From: Nitrospira sp.
Lineage (GTDB): Bacteria; Nitrospirota; Nitrospiria; Nitrospirales; Nitrospiraceae
NCBI GenBank assembly: GCA_024760525.1
Contig: CP060499.1
Span: forward strand, 3,555,501-3,619,500
Reading direction: 5' to 3'
DNA: 64,000 bases
The translations under genes were made by a program, and so were the position numbers. This document shows positions 8,387-19,100 of this stretch, piece after piece. Numbering within the stretch: the stretch's first letter is position 1; every line of letters begins with the position of its first letter. A model generated the notes under the pieces. That model was not told the origin of the DNA, searched no databases, and saw only the letters and a program-made list of their open reading frames with translations.

Positions 8387-11300
8387 ATGGGTTCGCCATC
8401 GAATACTGATAGGGCACTGTCCGTCGAACTTGCCCAATTACGGCATCAAGTCCTCGAACTGCAGCAGGCATTAGCCACTGCAGGGCAAGACCATCTCCTC
8501 GCACAAGCGTGGGCACTTGGGGCTGCCCAGGTCGGAACATGGGAATGGGAAGCCAGGACGAATCGTGTCATCTTGTCCTTGGAAACCGAACGAATCTTCG
8601 GTCTTCTTCCCGGATCCTTCGACGGCACCTATCAAGGATTCATCGCCCTCGTCCATCCAGAAGACCGTCAACCGTTCAGCGCCGCCATGGCGACGGCAGT
8701 GGAAGACCGGACGTTCTACCGCATCGAACATCGCATTATGACTCCGCGTGGAACCATCCGGTGGGTTGCGTGCCGCGGCCGGGCCATGTGCAACGGGAAC
8801 AAAGCCGTGGCAGGCATGGTCGGCACTATTGAAGATATCACTGCGTGTCAACAGTCGGAACCGGTCCAAGAAGGCATTCAAGAAACTCGTGAAGCACATG
8901 TCCGTGAACGCGCCACAGGATCGGAACAGGCCGTGCTCGATCTCAAGAAGGAAATCGAGCGGAGACAACAGGCAGAATCAGCGCTCAGGGCCAGTGAGCG
9001 ATGCTACCAATCGCTTTATGAAGAGAACCCATTCATGTATTTCACGCTGACTCCCGGCGGGACCGTGTTATCCGTGAACCGCTTTTGTGCCGATCAACTC
9101 GGATATCCCAAAGAAGATCTCATCGGCCAATCGATCCTGGACGTGCTCGACCCAAAAGATCGGCAGACCGTGCTGTCACAGCTCAAAGCCTGTGCGGCCA
9201 CTCCATACTCGCCTTTACAATGGGAAGTTCAAAAGATCAGGAGCGACGGAACGCGGCTGTGGGTCAAGGAGCGGGCGCGCGCGATACACGACCAAAACGG
9301 CCGGATCCTTGTGCTCGTCGTCTGTGAAGACATTACAGAGCGCAGACGGGCTGAAACTCAGCTGCATGAAGCCTCCCGTTTGCTCTATAGGCTTGTCGAA
9401 GAATCGGCATTCCCACTCGTCCGTCTTGATCGTGAAGGACGGGTGATCAGCTGGAACCATGCTGCGACACGCCTGTTCGGTTGGTCTGAAGAGGAAGTGT
9501 TGGGGCGTGAGCTCCCTTATGTTCCTCCGGGTGAGGAAGCAACGGCCGATGCATTATGGCAAGCGGGGATCAACGGAGAGTTGGCCGGCCCGGTGGAGCT
9601 CAGACGCCGACGAAAAGACGGTCAGATACTCGACCTCCTCCTCTGGCCCGTCTGCGTCCATGACGAGTTCGGACAGCTCTCGATGGCCGTCGGCCTGTAT
9701 GTCGATCTGTCGGACCTGAGGCGAGCCGAGGAGGCCAAGGTCAAGAGCGAAGCTCGCCTCCGCTCATTCCTGGACGCTCTGGACGACTTGGCGTTTGAAT
9801 TCGACCGGGACGGCAGATATCTCAATGTGTGGACCCGGAACGAAGATAAACTTCTCCTTCCCAAACACGATCTCATCGGCAGACACGTCACGGATGTCTT
9901 TGGACCCGAAGCCGGGACGCATTATCTCACTGCGATTCGTCAGGTCGTCGATACAGGCGAAACAGCCGCAGTTGAATATATCGTACCATTGGAAGGGGCG
10001 TTACGACACTTTGCCGGGACCTTAACACTCATCCCGGCGAGTGGGGAGCACCAGGCCACAGTGGGTTGTATCGTGCGCGACATCACCGAAAGTCGCCTCG
10101 CCGAAGAGCAACTTCGGGAGAGCGAGATGCGCTGGAGAGCGCTCTATGAACATGCGGGAGTCGGAATTGCCCAGCTCGAGTTAGACGGACGATTCCTCCG
10201 AGTCAATTCGCACCTGTGCGAATTGTTGGGTTTTTCATCCGAGACGATGTTCCGGACAAAGTTTCAAGACCTCACCCATCCCGATGACCTTGCAGCCAAT
10301 CTTGACTATTTCGACGAATTGCTCGCCGGCAAACGTCCTTCCTACTCGATGGAAAAGCGGTACCGTCGGAGCGACTACACCTGGACATGGGTCGACTTGA
10401 CCGTCTCGCTGGTCCGGACTGCCTCCGGCAATCCGGCCTATTTCATCGCCGTTGTTCAGCATATCGATGATCGAAAGCAGGCAGAAACCCATTTGCGAGA
10501 AAGCGAACAGGCAATCCGATCCTTGCATGAAGCCACGTCACATCCTGGGCTCACCTTCGACCAGCGGATTCAAACCGTCTTGGAGATCGGCTGTCGCCGT
10601 TTTCACCTGCCCATCGGCTTCGTCACCAGTGTTCGCGGCGATCAACTGGAGCTGACGCACATTTGGCCATCAAATGGCTCTTTCACCCCCGGCATGCGCA
10701 TGCCGTTGTCTCAGACCTGCTGCGGTGAGACTTTGAAGGCGAATGACGTCGTATGTTTTAGCCGTGTCGGAGCCTCAGGGTGGTCCAATCATCCCGGCTA
10801 TATGAGCCTCGGACTTGAATGTTACATCGGCACCACATTGATCGATCAACAGCGTCCACACGGCACCATCTGCTTTATGGGACCCGCGCCTTCTCCTAAC
10901 CGCTTTAGCCAAGCCGACAAGGATTTCTTACAACTCATGGCGCGCTGGGTCAGTGGAGAACTCCTGCGCAGAGATTCTGAGCAAGCCTTGAAAGAACAAG
11001 AAGCACTTTTGCGGGCGGTCATCGAAACGGCGACTGACGCGATTTTCATGAAGGATGGTGATGGACGCTACCGGTTCATCAATTCAGCCGGAGCGCTGGT
11101 CATTGGAAAGTCCACAACCGAAATTATTGGAAAGAGCGATGACGCAATCTTTCCTCCAGCCATCGCAACGCGTCTGATGGCCGATGATCAAAAAGTTTTT
11201 TCTGGAGCTGTGCAACGACGATTTGAGGAGATTCTCCCGATGAAGGGAGAATCTCGGACTTTCTATTCGATCAAAACCCCTCACCGAGATCGGACCGGCC

Positions 11301-13075
11301 GGATCGTCGGCTTGGTCGGCGTGTCACGTGACATGACCCACGTCAAACGTGCTGAGCAAGCCCTGCGTCTAACCCAGATCGCTGTCGACCGGTCCGCCGA
11401 CCTCGTCTTTTGGATCGACAAATCAGCGCGCTTTCTCTACGTCAACGACGCGTCCTGTCAGCGGCTGGGGTACACACATGAAGAACTCCTCCGCATGACC
11501 GTTGCCGATATCGATCCCGATCATCAGATGGACCGGTGGCCGGAACATTGGGAAGAGCTGCGCCGGTCAGGCCGTCTCCGCTTCGAATCACGACACCGTG
11601 CTCAATCGGGAGAAACCTATCCCGTCGAAGTTGTCGCCAATTTCGTTGCCGTCGAAGGCCGTGAATACAACTTCGCCTTCGTTCGCGACATCTCCGAGCG
11701 GAAACGCTCGTATTCACTCCTGCAAGCCGCCATCAATTCAGTAGCCGACGGTTTACTCGTCATCGATCGACACGGCGCGGTGACGAGTGTCAACCAGCGC
11801 TTCCTGCATCTATGGAATATTCCACACACACTGGCCGACAACCGAGACGATACGGCATTGCTGGCGTTTATGGCGGACCAGCTTCGGGACCCTCAAGCCT
11901 TCTTGCGGAAGGTTCGCGAGCTCTACACATATCGTGAACAAGAAAGCTTCGATGTGCTTGAGTTCAGCGACGGGCGCGTCTTCGAGCGCTTTTCGCGACC
12001 CCAGATTCTCGCCGGGGAAATCGTCGGCCGTGTCTGGAGTTTTCGTGATATTACCGAACAGAAACGTTCCGAGAAAGCGCTGCGTGATAGCGAGCTGAGG
12101 CTCCAGCATTTTGTCGCGGAAGCTCCGGTCGGGCTGTGTATTCTGGATCAGGACTGGTGCACGATCTGCGCCAACAAAGCCCTGTGTGAGTTGACGGGAT
12201 ATGAAGAGCATGAAATCGTCGGAAGCACGTACGCCCTGTATACGCACCCGGATGATCTCTCGGCCAACATCGTATTGACGGATGAGTTTTTTCGGGGAGT
12301 CCGATCGAGCTACGCCTATGAAAAACGGTACATTAGGAAATCAGGTGAAATCATTTGGGTCTCAGTCAAGGCGACTCGTATCGAGCTATCGGACAAGACC
12401 GGACCCTTTCTCCTTGCCGCAATTCAGGATATCACCGAGCGAAAGCTGGCGACTGAGGAACGAGAGCAATTGAGCCGGGATCTGCACGATAACATTCTGC
12501 AAGCGCTCTATGCCGTCGGTATGCAATTGGAGGCCGGCAAGCTCTCCTTGGGACGCTCCACGCGCCGGTCGAAAGCGCATATGACTCAAGCCGTCACCCA
12601 ACTCAACAACCTGATGGTCGATGTTCGGCGCTTCATTGCCCCATTGACCCAACGGACGCCCGCGAAGTTGGACTTCGGACAAGCGCTGGAACAACTGACC
12701 GCTTCGATGACAGGCGCCGACCATTCCACACCTGAGCTGGACATCAAGACTCCTGTCCTGTCCTTCATCACTCCCCAACTGGGAGAGCAACTCCTCAGTA
12801 TCGCGCGCGAGGCTCTCAGCAATAGCATGCGCCACGCCCGTGCCTCCCGTCGATGGGTATATCTGAGTCTGATGGATAATACGATCCGCTTGATTATCGG
12901 CGACAACGGCGTCGGCTTTGCTTCCAAGCGCAAGCGTCGCACAGGTCACGGACTCAGCAATATGGCAGCCCGCGCCAAACGCCTCCTTGCCACGTTTGCT
13001 CTCGATAGCGCGCCGGGGCTGGGCACAACTATTACCGTGGATATTCCATTGAAAAAGGGCACTATCTATGAATAG
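8387..13075 (+). CDS. Giant multi-PAS/GAF sensor histidine kinase (HisKA_3)
   Basis: At 1,562 residues this is one of the largest genes here. By eye it has nine PAS-type domains (roughly 40-150, 205-320, 330-445, 455-570, 580-700, 870-985, 990-1110, 1115-1230, 1240-1360) and one GAF domain (about 710-860), several ending in the DIT(E/D)-type PAC motif. A HisKA_3 dimerisation helix (REQLSRDLHDNILQALYAVG, near 1365) and a HATPase domain (GDNGVGFAS, GHGLSNMAARAKRL) follow. No membrane segment is visible, so it should be soluble and integrate several signals such as redox, gases or small ligands; none can be assigned. It overlaps the regulator gene by 8 bases. The kinase core resembles the one at 6720, which suggests duplication followed by gain of sensory domains. 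Confidence 0.92.
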   Translation: MGSPSNTDRALSVELAQLRHQVLELQQALATAGQDHLLAQAWALGAAQVGTWEWEARTNRVILSLETERIFGLLPGSFDGTYQGFIALVHPEDRQPFSAAMATAVEDRTFYRIEHRIMTPRGTIRWVACRGRAMCNGNKAVAGMVGTIEDITACQQSEPVQEGIQETREAHVRERATGSEQAVLDLKKEIERRQQAESALRASERCYQSLYEENPFMYFTLTPGGTVLSVNRFCADQLGYPKEDLIGQSILDVLDPKDRQTVLSQLKACAATPYSPLQWEVQKIRSDGTRLWVKERARAIHDQNGRILVLVVCEDITERRRAETQLHEASRLLYRLVEESAFPLVRLDREGRVISWNHAATRLFGWSEEEVLGRELPYVPPGEEATADALWQAGINGELAGPVELRRRRKDGQILDLLLWPVCVHDEFGQLSMAVGLYVDLSDLRRAEEAKVKSEARLRSFLDALDDLAFEFDRDGRYLNVWTRNEDKLLLPKHDLIGRHVTDVFGPEAGTHYLTAIRQVVDTGETAAVEYIVPLEGALRHFAGTLTLIPASGEHQATVGCIVRDITESRLAEEQLRESEMRWRALYEHAGVGIAQLELDGRFLRVNSHLCELLGFSSETMFRTKFQDLTHPDDLAANLDYFDELLAGKRPSYSMEKRYRRSDYTWTWVDLTVSLVRTASGNPAYFIAVVQHIDDRKQAETHLRESEQAIRSLHEATSHPGLTFDQRIQTVLEIGCRRFHLPIGFVTSVRGDQLELTHIWPSNGSFTPGMRMPLSQTCCGETLKANDVVCFSRVGASGWSNHPGYMSLGLECYIGTTLIDQQRPHGTICFMGPAPSPNRFSQADKDFLQLMARWVSGELLRRDSEQALKEQEALLRAVIETATDAIFMKDGDGRYRFINSAGALVIGKSTTEIIGKSDDAIFPPAIATRLMADDQKVFSGAVQRRFEEILPMKGESRTFYSIKTPHRDRTGRIVGLVGVSRDMTHVKRAEQALRLTQIAVDRSADLVFWIDKSARFLYVNDASCQRLGYTHEELLRMTVADIDPDHQMDRWPEHWEELRRSGRLRFESRHRAQSGETYPVEVVANFVAVEGREYNFAFVRDISERKRSYSLLQAAINSVADGLLVIDRHGAVTSVNQRFLHLWNIPHTLADNRDDTALLAFMADQLRDPQAFLRKVRELYTYREQESFDVLEFSDGRVFERFSRPQILAGEIVGRVWSFRDITEQKRSEKALRDSELRLQHFVAEAPVGLCILDQDWCTICANKALCELTGYEEHEIVGSTYALYTHPDDLSANIVLTDEFFRGVRSSYAYEKRYIRKSGEIIWVSVKATRIELSDKTGPFLLAAIQDITERKLATEEREQLSRDLHDNILQALYAVGMQLEAGKLSLGRSTRRSKAHMTQAVTQLNNLMVDVRRFIAPLTQRTPAKLDFGQALEQLTASMTGADHSTPELDIKTPVLSFITPQLGEQLLSIAREALSNSMRHARASRRWVYLSLMDNTIRLIIGDNGVGFASKRKRRTGHGLSNMAARAKRLLATFALDSAPGLGTTITVDIPLKKGTIYE

Positions 13076-13751
13076 ATCCCCACTGATTCGGCTGGTCATC
13101 GTAGATGATCATGAAGTGGTGCGCATCGGTCTCTGCGCTGTCCTCAATCTCACACCCGGGATGAAGGTCGTGGGGCAGGGAAAGCGAATGGAGGAAGCGA
13201 AAAAACTCTGCCTCCGGCTCAAGCCGGATCTCGTGTTGCTGGACATCCGACTACCGGACGGGAGCGGAGTGGACGCCGCCCGAGAAATTCTTACGACGTG
13301 TCCCCAAACCCGTGTGCTGTTCCTGACGAGTTTTGCGGATGATCATACCGTGTTGGAAGCGATTCTTGCCGGCGCTCACGGATACATCCTCAAAGACATC
13401 GCTTCCAAGGCTCTCGTGCGTGCCATTCGGACCGTGGCTTCCGGACAAGCGCTCATTGACCCGCGGTTGACAAAACATACGCTGGAATGGCTGAAGAATC
13501 TGTACAGTGAGCCGGGGCAATCGAAGCGCCCGCTCCTTTCTCCTCAGGAGCAACGGCTTCTGCCCTTGGTCGCGAGAGGCCTGACGAATAAAGAGATCGC
13601 GCATGATCTACGGCTGAGCGAAAAGACCATCAAAAACTACCTCTCAAATATCTATTCAAAGCTGAGTATCGGACGACGGTCGCAGATTGCCGCCTTCTAT
13701 GCCGGAAGTTTTAAAGGCTCTGGTTCGCAATTACCCGTAGATACTCACTAA
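13068..13751 (+). CDS. NarL/FixJ family response regulator
   Basis: A 227-residue regulator: receiver domain (VDDHEVVRIG, phosphoacceptor Asp in LVLLDIRLPDGSG, LTSFADD, ILKDIAS) and C-terminal LuxR HTH (LSPQEQRLLPLVARGLTNKE, EKTIKNYLSNIYSKLSIGRR). The 8-base overlap with the giant kinase gene points to translational coupling and a dedicated pair. It is a clear paralogue of the regulator at 7520: same length, motifs and linker position. Its targets are unknown. Confidence 0.93.
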   Translation: MNRSPLIRLVIVDDHEVVRIGLCAVLNLTPGMKVVGQGKRMEEAKKLCLRLKPDLVLLDIRLPDGSGVDAAREILTTCPQTRVLFLTSFADDHTVLEAILAGAHGYILKDIASKALVRAIRTVASGQALIDPRLTKHTLEWLKNLYSEPGQSKRPLLSPQEQRLLPLVARGLTNKEIAHDLRLSEKTIKNYLSNIYSKLSIGRRSQIAAFYAGSFKGSGSQLPVDTH

Positions 13752-13820
13752 GGCAAACAGGGCCGGCCAAGTGGAGACGGTGGCACCTGCTTTACGTTGC
13801 AGCACGGTTAGGCAATAGAA

Positions 13821-13849
13821 TTGACACCTTAGAAGTCACTGACTAGGAT
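13821..13849 (+). promoter_or_regulatory. Strong sigma-70-type promoter for the YqhA-family gene
   Basis: A perfect -35 TTGACA (13821-13826), a 17-base spacer and -10 TAGGAT (13844-13849, four of six consensus bases). The predicted start near 13856 leaves a leader of about 50 bases before the ATG at 13909. Confidence 0.6.
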
Positions 13850-13908
13850 ACACCTCACCGTCGATTCCATTTTTCCCCAGATGTGTCATCGACTGTGAGG
13901 AGGTGTTA

Positions 13909-14484
13909 ATGTCCGACGCTCGTCTGTCCGAATCCCGAGAGACCCTTTCATCACCTAAGCCCTCTCACTCAGCCAGCAATCAGGTCGAGGCGGTGTTCGA
14001 GGCAGTCGTCTTCGCCAGTCGATGGATTCAAGCACCGCTCTATGCCGGCCTCATCGTCGCGGAGCTGCTCTACGCCTACAAATTTCTTCTCGAGCTCTGG
14101 GAAATGGTGATCCACATCAACCGAATGAATGAAACCGTGTTCATGCTAGGAGTGTTGGGTTTGATCGACGTGACCATGGTGGCCAATTTGCTGACCATGG
14201 TCGTGATCGGCGGATACGCGACGTTCGTCAGCAAGCTGGATTTGGAACAGCATCCGGACCGCCCGGATTGGCTCACACACGTCGATCCCGGTACGATCAA
14301 AATCAAACTCGCGGCCTCGCTGATAGGAATCTCCAGCATTCATCTCCTGAAAGCCTTCGTCGACGTGGCGAACGAGAACCCTGAACACATCAAGTGGAAA
14401 ATCTTTATCCACATGACGTTCTTGGCCTCGGCCATCCTCTTGGCCTGGACCGATAAGATCATGCAGAAAGACAAGAAGCACTGA
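13909..14484 (+). CDS. YqhA/UPF0114 family membrane protein
   Basis: A 191-residue integral membrane protein with the UPF0114 pattern: a first hydrophobic helix after an amphipathic stretch (RWIQAPLYAGLIVAELLYAY), a second around GLIDVTMVANLLTMVVIGGY, the KIKLAASLIGISSIHLLKAF helix, and a final helix before the basic C-terminus. Four segments in total. The family's function is not known. ATG 13909 is preferred over GTG 13903 because the GAGGAGGT site overlaps the latter. It has its own promoter and does not form an operon with the kinases. Confidence 0.85.
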   Translation: MSDARLSESRETLSSPKPSHSASNQVEAVFEAVVFASRWIQAPLYAGLIVAELLYAYKFLLELWEMVIHINRMNETVFMLGVLGLIDVTMVANLLTMVVIGGYATFVSKLDLEQHPDRPDWLTHVDPGTIKIKLAASLIGISSIHLLKAFVDVANENPEHIKWKIFIHMTFLASAILLAWTDKIMQKDKKH

Positions 14485-14593
14485 ACGCTGCATGCAACCA
14501 AGTCGTCGCCGGTAGGTACGCATGGCCGGTCTCCATTCCAATCAAGACCGACCCGGCCAATCATCACGAAAAGCGTGCAGGAGCGAGGCCACA

Positions 14594-16168
14594 CTAGCGT
14601 GAGGGTGCTTCAGGAACCCACGAGAGAGCCACGGACTTGATCGCTTCGACAGTGAGTGGTCCATCGAGATATCCGTCGATGTGACACGTCCTATTGGCAG
14701 GAAGATCTCTGCCGGATAGCACGCGCCCGAGGGCGACTATGTGAAGGCTCGGTGAACGTTCCTTGAGTTGCAACACGGTCATGCGTTCCGTCTCATCGAC
14801 CAGCCGGTCGAAATCCGCGAATAGCAGCAGCGGGGTCGGCATGGGGCGTAGACTCCTCAGTTCCTCCACGGAGATGACCGTTTGAACTCGACAGCCGAGC
14901 TTTTCTAACGTTCTCACCAGGACTGTCTGACTGACCACATCCTTCATCATGACCAGCGCATTCCCAGACTCGAAAGTCGGCTTCCGACTATCACTGGCTC
15001 GAGCAAGCGATAAATCAAACCAAAATTGGCTTCCTTTCCCAGGCTCACTTTCGAATTCCAGCGTTCCGCCCATCAGTTCGACGAGCTGTTTGGCAAGTGC
15101 CAATCCCAGCCCGGTCCCGCCATACCTGCGTCGATCGGACCCGTCTGCCTGCACAAAAGGCTGGAACAATCGGTAGGCAGCCGACTTACTGATTCCGATC
15201 CCAGTGTCGCTGACGAGAAATCGGATACGGCTGGCCCCTGGTTGCAGCCCGGACGACGGCTCGCCGGATGATGGAGCCACGAGTTGGACGCGCAACCACA
15301 CCTCTCCCCGTTCGGTAAATTTCACAGCGTTACTGAGCAACACCGAAAGAAGACGGCCGATGCGGGCCGGATCGCCCCAGAGTTTCATCGGCACCGTGGA
15401 TGCGATTTCATGGCGAAGGAGAATACCTTTCTCTTCCGACCGCTCTTGGAACAGCGCGAGATTCTCGTTGATCACCGCACTCAACACAAATTCCTCCCGG
15501 ATGAGCATGACTCGCCCTGATTCCAATTTGGAAAAGTCCAAAATATCGTTCACGATTTCGAGCAATGCTTTGGCAGACATCCGAATCGTCTCGGCACAAT
15601 CCCGCTGCTCCGGCGTCAGTTCGGTATCAAGCAACAATTCATCCATCCCGATAATGCCGTTCATCGGAGTACGAATCTCATGGCTGATCGTGGCAAGAAA
15701 TTCCGACTTCAACCGGGCACCTTCAAGAGCCCCGTCTCGAGCCTGAACCAGCTTGTCCTGACTGTCCCGCAACTCTTGTATGGCTTGACCCGCTCGTAAC
15801 ATGTATCGCACCCGGTGTCTCAGCAACAGGCCATTGATCGGCTTGACGATGAAATCGGTCGCTCCCGCATCATACGCTTGCGTCACGGACTGATAGTCTT
15901 CCAGTCCTGTCATGATCAGTATTGGTGTATGCATGCCTTCCGGCAACCGCCGCAACTCCGCACAGACGGAAAAGCCATTCATTTCAGGCATCATGATGTC
16001 CAGCAGCACCAGATCGGGATGGACCCCGACGAACATCTTAAGCCCTTGTCGACCATGTTCGGCCTCTTCAACCAACCAGCCCGACTGTTCAAGCGCCTCA
16101 CGGGCCAGCAATCGCGCGACGGAATCATCGTCGATGATCAGAACGGTCGGGCGATGCTCCTCCGTCAT
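14594..16168 (-). CDS. Response-regulator/histidine kinase hybrid (REC-HisKA-HATPase-degenerate REC)
   Basis: The 524-residue protein starts at an ATG that overlaps the stop of the upstream kinase gene (ATGA). It has an N-terminal receiver (VLIIDDDS, Asp in LVLLDIMMPEMNG, Lys in DFIVKPI), a coiled linker, HisKA (SHEIRTPMNGIIGM, His near residue 165), a HATPase domain (DTGIGIS, GTGLGLALAKQLVELMGG), and a C-terminal segment of about 120 residues that looks like a receiver which has lost its phosphoacceptor (LLLFADFDRLV). With no sensor of its own, it probably works downstream of the hybrid kinase in the same operon. Confidence 0.88.
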   Translation of the reverse strand: MTEEHRPTVLIIDDDSVARLLAREALEQSGWLVEEAEHGRQGLKMFVGVHPDLVLLDIMMPEMNGFSVCAELRRLPEGMHTPILIMTGLEDYQSVTQAYDAGATDFIVKPINGLLLRHRVRYMLRAGQAIQELRDSQDKLVQARDGALEGARLKSEFLATISHEIRTPMNGIIGMDELLLDTELTPEQRDCAETIRMSAKALLEIVNDILDFSKLESGRVMLIREEFVLSAVINENLALFQERSEEKGILLRHEIASTVPMKLWGDPARIGRLLSVLLSNAVKFTERGEVWLRVQLVAPSSGEPSSGLQPGASRIRFLVSDTGIGISKSAAYRLFQPFVQADGSDRRRYGGTGLGLALAKQLVELMGGTLEFESEPGKGSQFWFDLSLARASDSRKPTFESGNALVMMKDVVSQTVLVRTLEKLGCRVQTVISVEELRSLRPMPTPLLLFADFDRLVDETERMTVLQLKERSPSLHIVALGRVLSGRDLPANRTCHIDGYLDGPLTVEAIKSVALSWVPEAPSR

Positions 16169-19100
16169 GCCGCGGGCCTCTCTTTCTTCAACTCTTGCCG
16201 AAAGGCAGTACACGCAGCCGTGTAATGTTGCTCGAGTTCGCTCAAGATTTCGTGAGCACGACCCAGGTCTTGGCCGGCACCCATCAGTTCTAATTCTCGA
16301 CAGTCGGCAGCCAGAACGGAGGCTCCGAGTTGGGCACTGCTCGACTTCAGACAATGTGCGGAAGCCCGCAACTCATCCGCATTCTTTGACAGGACGGCGC
16401 GGCGTATCCGATCAACCATCACTGGTGACGTTTCGATATATTCAGACAGGATGCGAGCTAAGATGTCCGAGTGGCCAGGTCGTTGCAATTCGCGGATGGC
16501 AACCAATGCCGATTGATCAATGATCGTCGCTTCGACACGTGTGTCATCAAGCGTCCCTACCCGCTGAGGAACGGTTTGGTGTCGGTCACGAGTCTGCCGC
16601 GGTGGTAAGCTCGGCGTTGCGCCACACCCTTCTACCAGGGCGGTTTGTCCTCTCGGCAGCCAACGAGCCAATACCTGTTCAAGTTGTGAAACTGTGTAGG
16701 GTTTCGTGAGGTAATCGTCCATGCCGGCGGCAAGGCAAAGTTCCCGGTCTCCCTGCATCGCGTGTGCCGTCAGAGCCACGATCGGCACCCGGCGGATGTC
16801 TGTATCCCCCACTCGTTGGGCTTCATGTTCTCTGATCAACCGGGCTGCGGCACAACCGTCCATCTCAGGCATCTGGCAATCCATGAAGACGAGCGCATAG
16901 TCCGTCGTAGCTGTGGCCTCGACCGCTTCTCGCCCGTTTTCAGCCGTATCGATCAGGCAGTTGAACGCTTCCAGCATGCCGTACGCGACCTCGCGGTTCA
17001 CCGGGTTGTCCTCAACCAGCAGAATGCGCACTTCAGCGGATCCGACCGGTTGGTGATCGATGTGTTCAGACTCACCCTCATGGCCTAAGATGGGAGATGA
17101 CACAGGGCTGGGAACGGAATTACATTGCGCGAAATAGGCGGTAAACCTGAAGATGGACCCCTTACCCGGATGACTCCAGAGCTCGATGTTTCCATCCATC
17201 AAGGTGACAAGCTGCTTGACGATTGCGAGGCCCAAGCCGGTCCCACCGTATTTCCTGGTGGTCGAACCATCGGCCTGGGAAAATGCGTCGAAGATATGGG
17301 CTTGAACTTCGGGAGCAATGCCGATGCCGGTATCATGGACCGTAATGGATAGTCCGTGCAGATTCACTCTCTGACCCTCAAGAGCAACACATACCTTAAT
17401 GCTTCCCTGTTCCGTGAATTTGACCGCATTTCCGACCAGATTCACGACGATTTGTCTCAACCGGATCGGATCGCCGATCAGATACCCGGGGATAGCACGG
17501 TCGATCTGCCAGGATAGTTTCAGATGCTTCTTCTGAGCAGCCGGTCCTAACAGATCAACCGCTTCCTGGATCGTCCGACGAACTTCAAAGGGAATCGCCT
17601 CAAGCTGCAGCTTCCCGGCCTCGATCTTCGAAAAGTCCAAAATGTCGTTGATGATGGCGAGTAACACCGTGCCGGATCGGTGGATCGATTCCGCCAAATA
17701 GCGCTCTCTCTCACTAAGCTCACATCGCAGCAAGAGATCCGCCATCCCCAACACTCCGTTCATGGGAGTGCGAATTTCGTGGCTCATGTTTGCCAGGAAC
17801 TGACTCTTGGCGCGACTGACGGCCTCGGCAGTTTCCTTGGCATGCCGAAGCGCTTCCTCGGCCGATTTTTGATCAGTGACATCGATATTGATGCCAACCA
17901 TACGATTCGACAACGCAGCATCGCTCTTGATCGCAGTCCCGCGCCCGAGAATCCACCGATAGGAGCCGTCCTTATGACGAAGGCGATGTTCAAGTTCAAA
18001 TCGAGACGGTCGCGTGAGCAAATATGCCTCGATGGTATTCCAAACGCGGTCGTAGTCGTCGGGGTGCAGCCGGCTTTTCCACTCCGTGAATGTATTGCCC
18101 AACTCCTGATCCTCATACCCAAGCTGCCGCTTCCATTCAGGCGAGAGATACACAATATTCGATTTCAGATCCCAGTCCCAAATCCCAATGTTCGCGCTCT
18201 GTACCGTCATCGTCAGCCGTTCTTCACTGGTCCGCAATGCCTGCTCAACCTTCCTTCTATCGGCAGCCTCGATGGCTAAGGCCACCGCATTCGCGATGGA
18301 CGCGGCGAAATGTTGCTCTTCGCGCGTCCAACGCCGCATGGCGCCGATGTGCTCATGACAGATCACACCGATCATCCTGCCTTCCGAGAGAATCGGAACA
18401 TCGAGCATGGACGTAATTCCCAGCGGCGCCAAATACCCTTCGGTAAATTCAGCAGTCCTCGGATCGGCTTGCGCGTCATCGGCCGATACGATTCGCTCGG
18501 TATCCAGCTCCTGAAAATACCGCGGATACGCGGCTGCCGACAGTTCGAGGCCTTGAGAATGTTCTCGGGTGGTCAATTGATAAAGATTGCCGCACTGAAT
18601 AGCGGAGCGATCCGCCGTAAAAAACCAGATGCTGACTCTCGCGGCATGAAGACACTCCGCTGCCACGCGTGTGACGGTTTGGAATGCTTCTTGAAGATTG
18701 CCCCCGTAGACTTGTGGACTTTTGGCCACTTCCGACAATCCCGCCTGGATTCGACGAAGAAGGCCTTCGGTCTGTTGCCGCTCTCGCTCTACTCGTTTCT
18801 CCTGACTGATGTCTCTGAATACGAGCACCGCGCCGGTGACGGTGCCATTCGAGAGCATGGGGGTCACGACCAGCGAGATGGGCACAAACTGACCGTCCAT
18901 TCTCACCAACAAACCATCGTCCGTTCGGTACGGTTCACCGGAAGCAAGCGTCGGGAGCGTGGCATCGGTGATGAGGCAGTGTTCTCGGTATGCTTCGGGT
19001 CCCGGAGAGATCATCCGATAGACAGGACGATCGCCTAGGGCATGCGCGGCTTCTCCCAACAGTTGCTCGGCGTGAGGATTCATCATCTGAATCTTCCACG

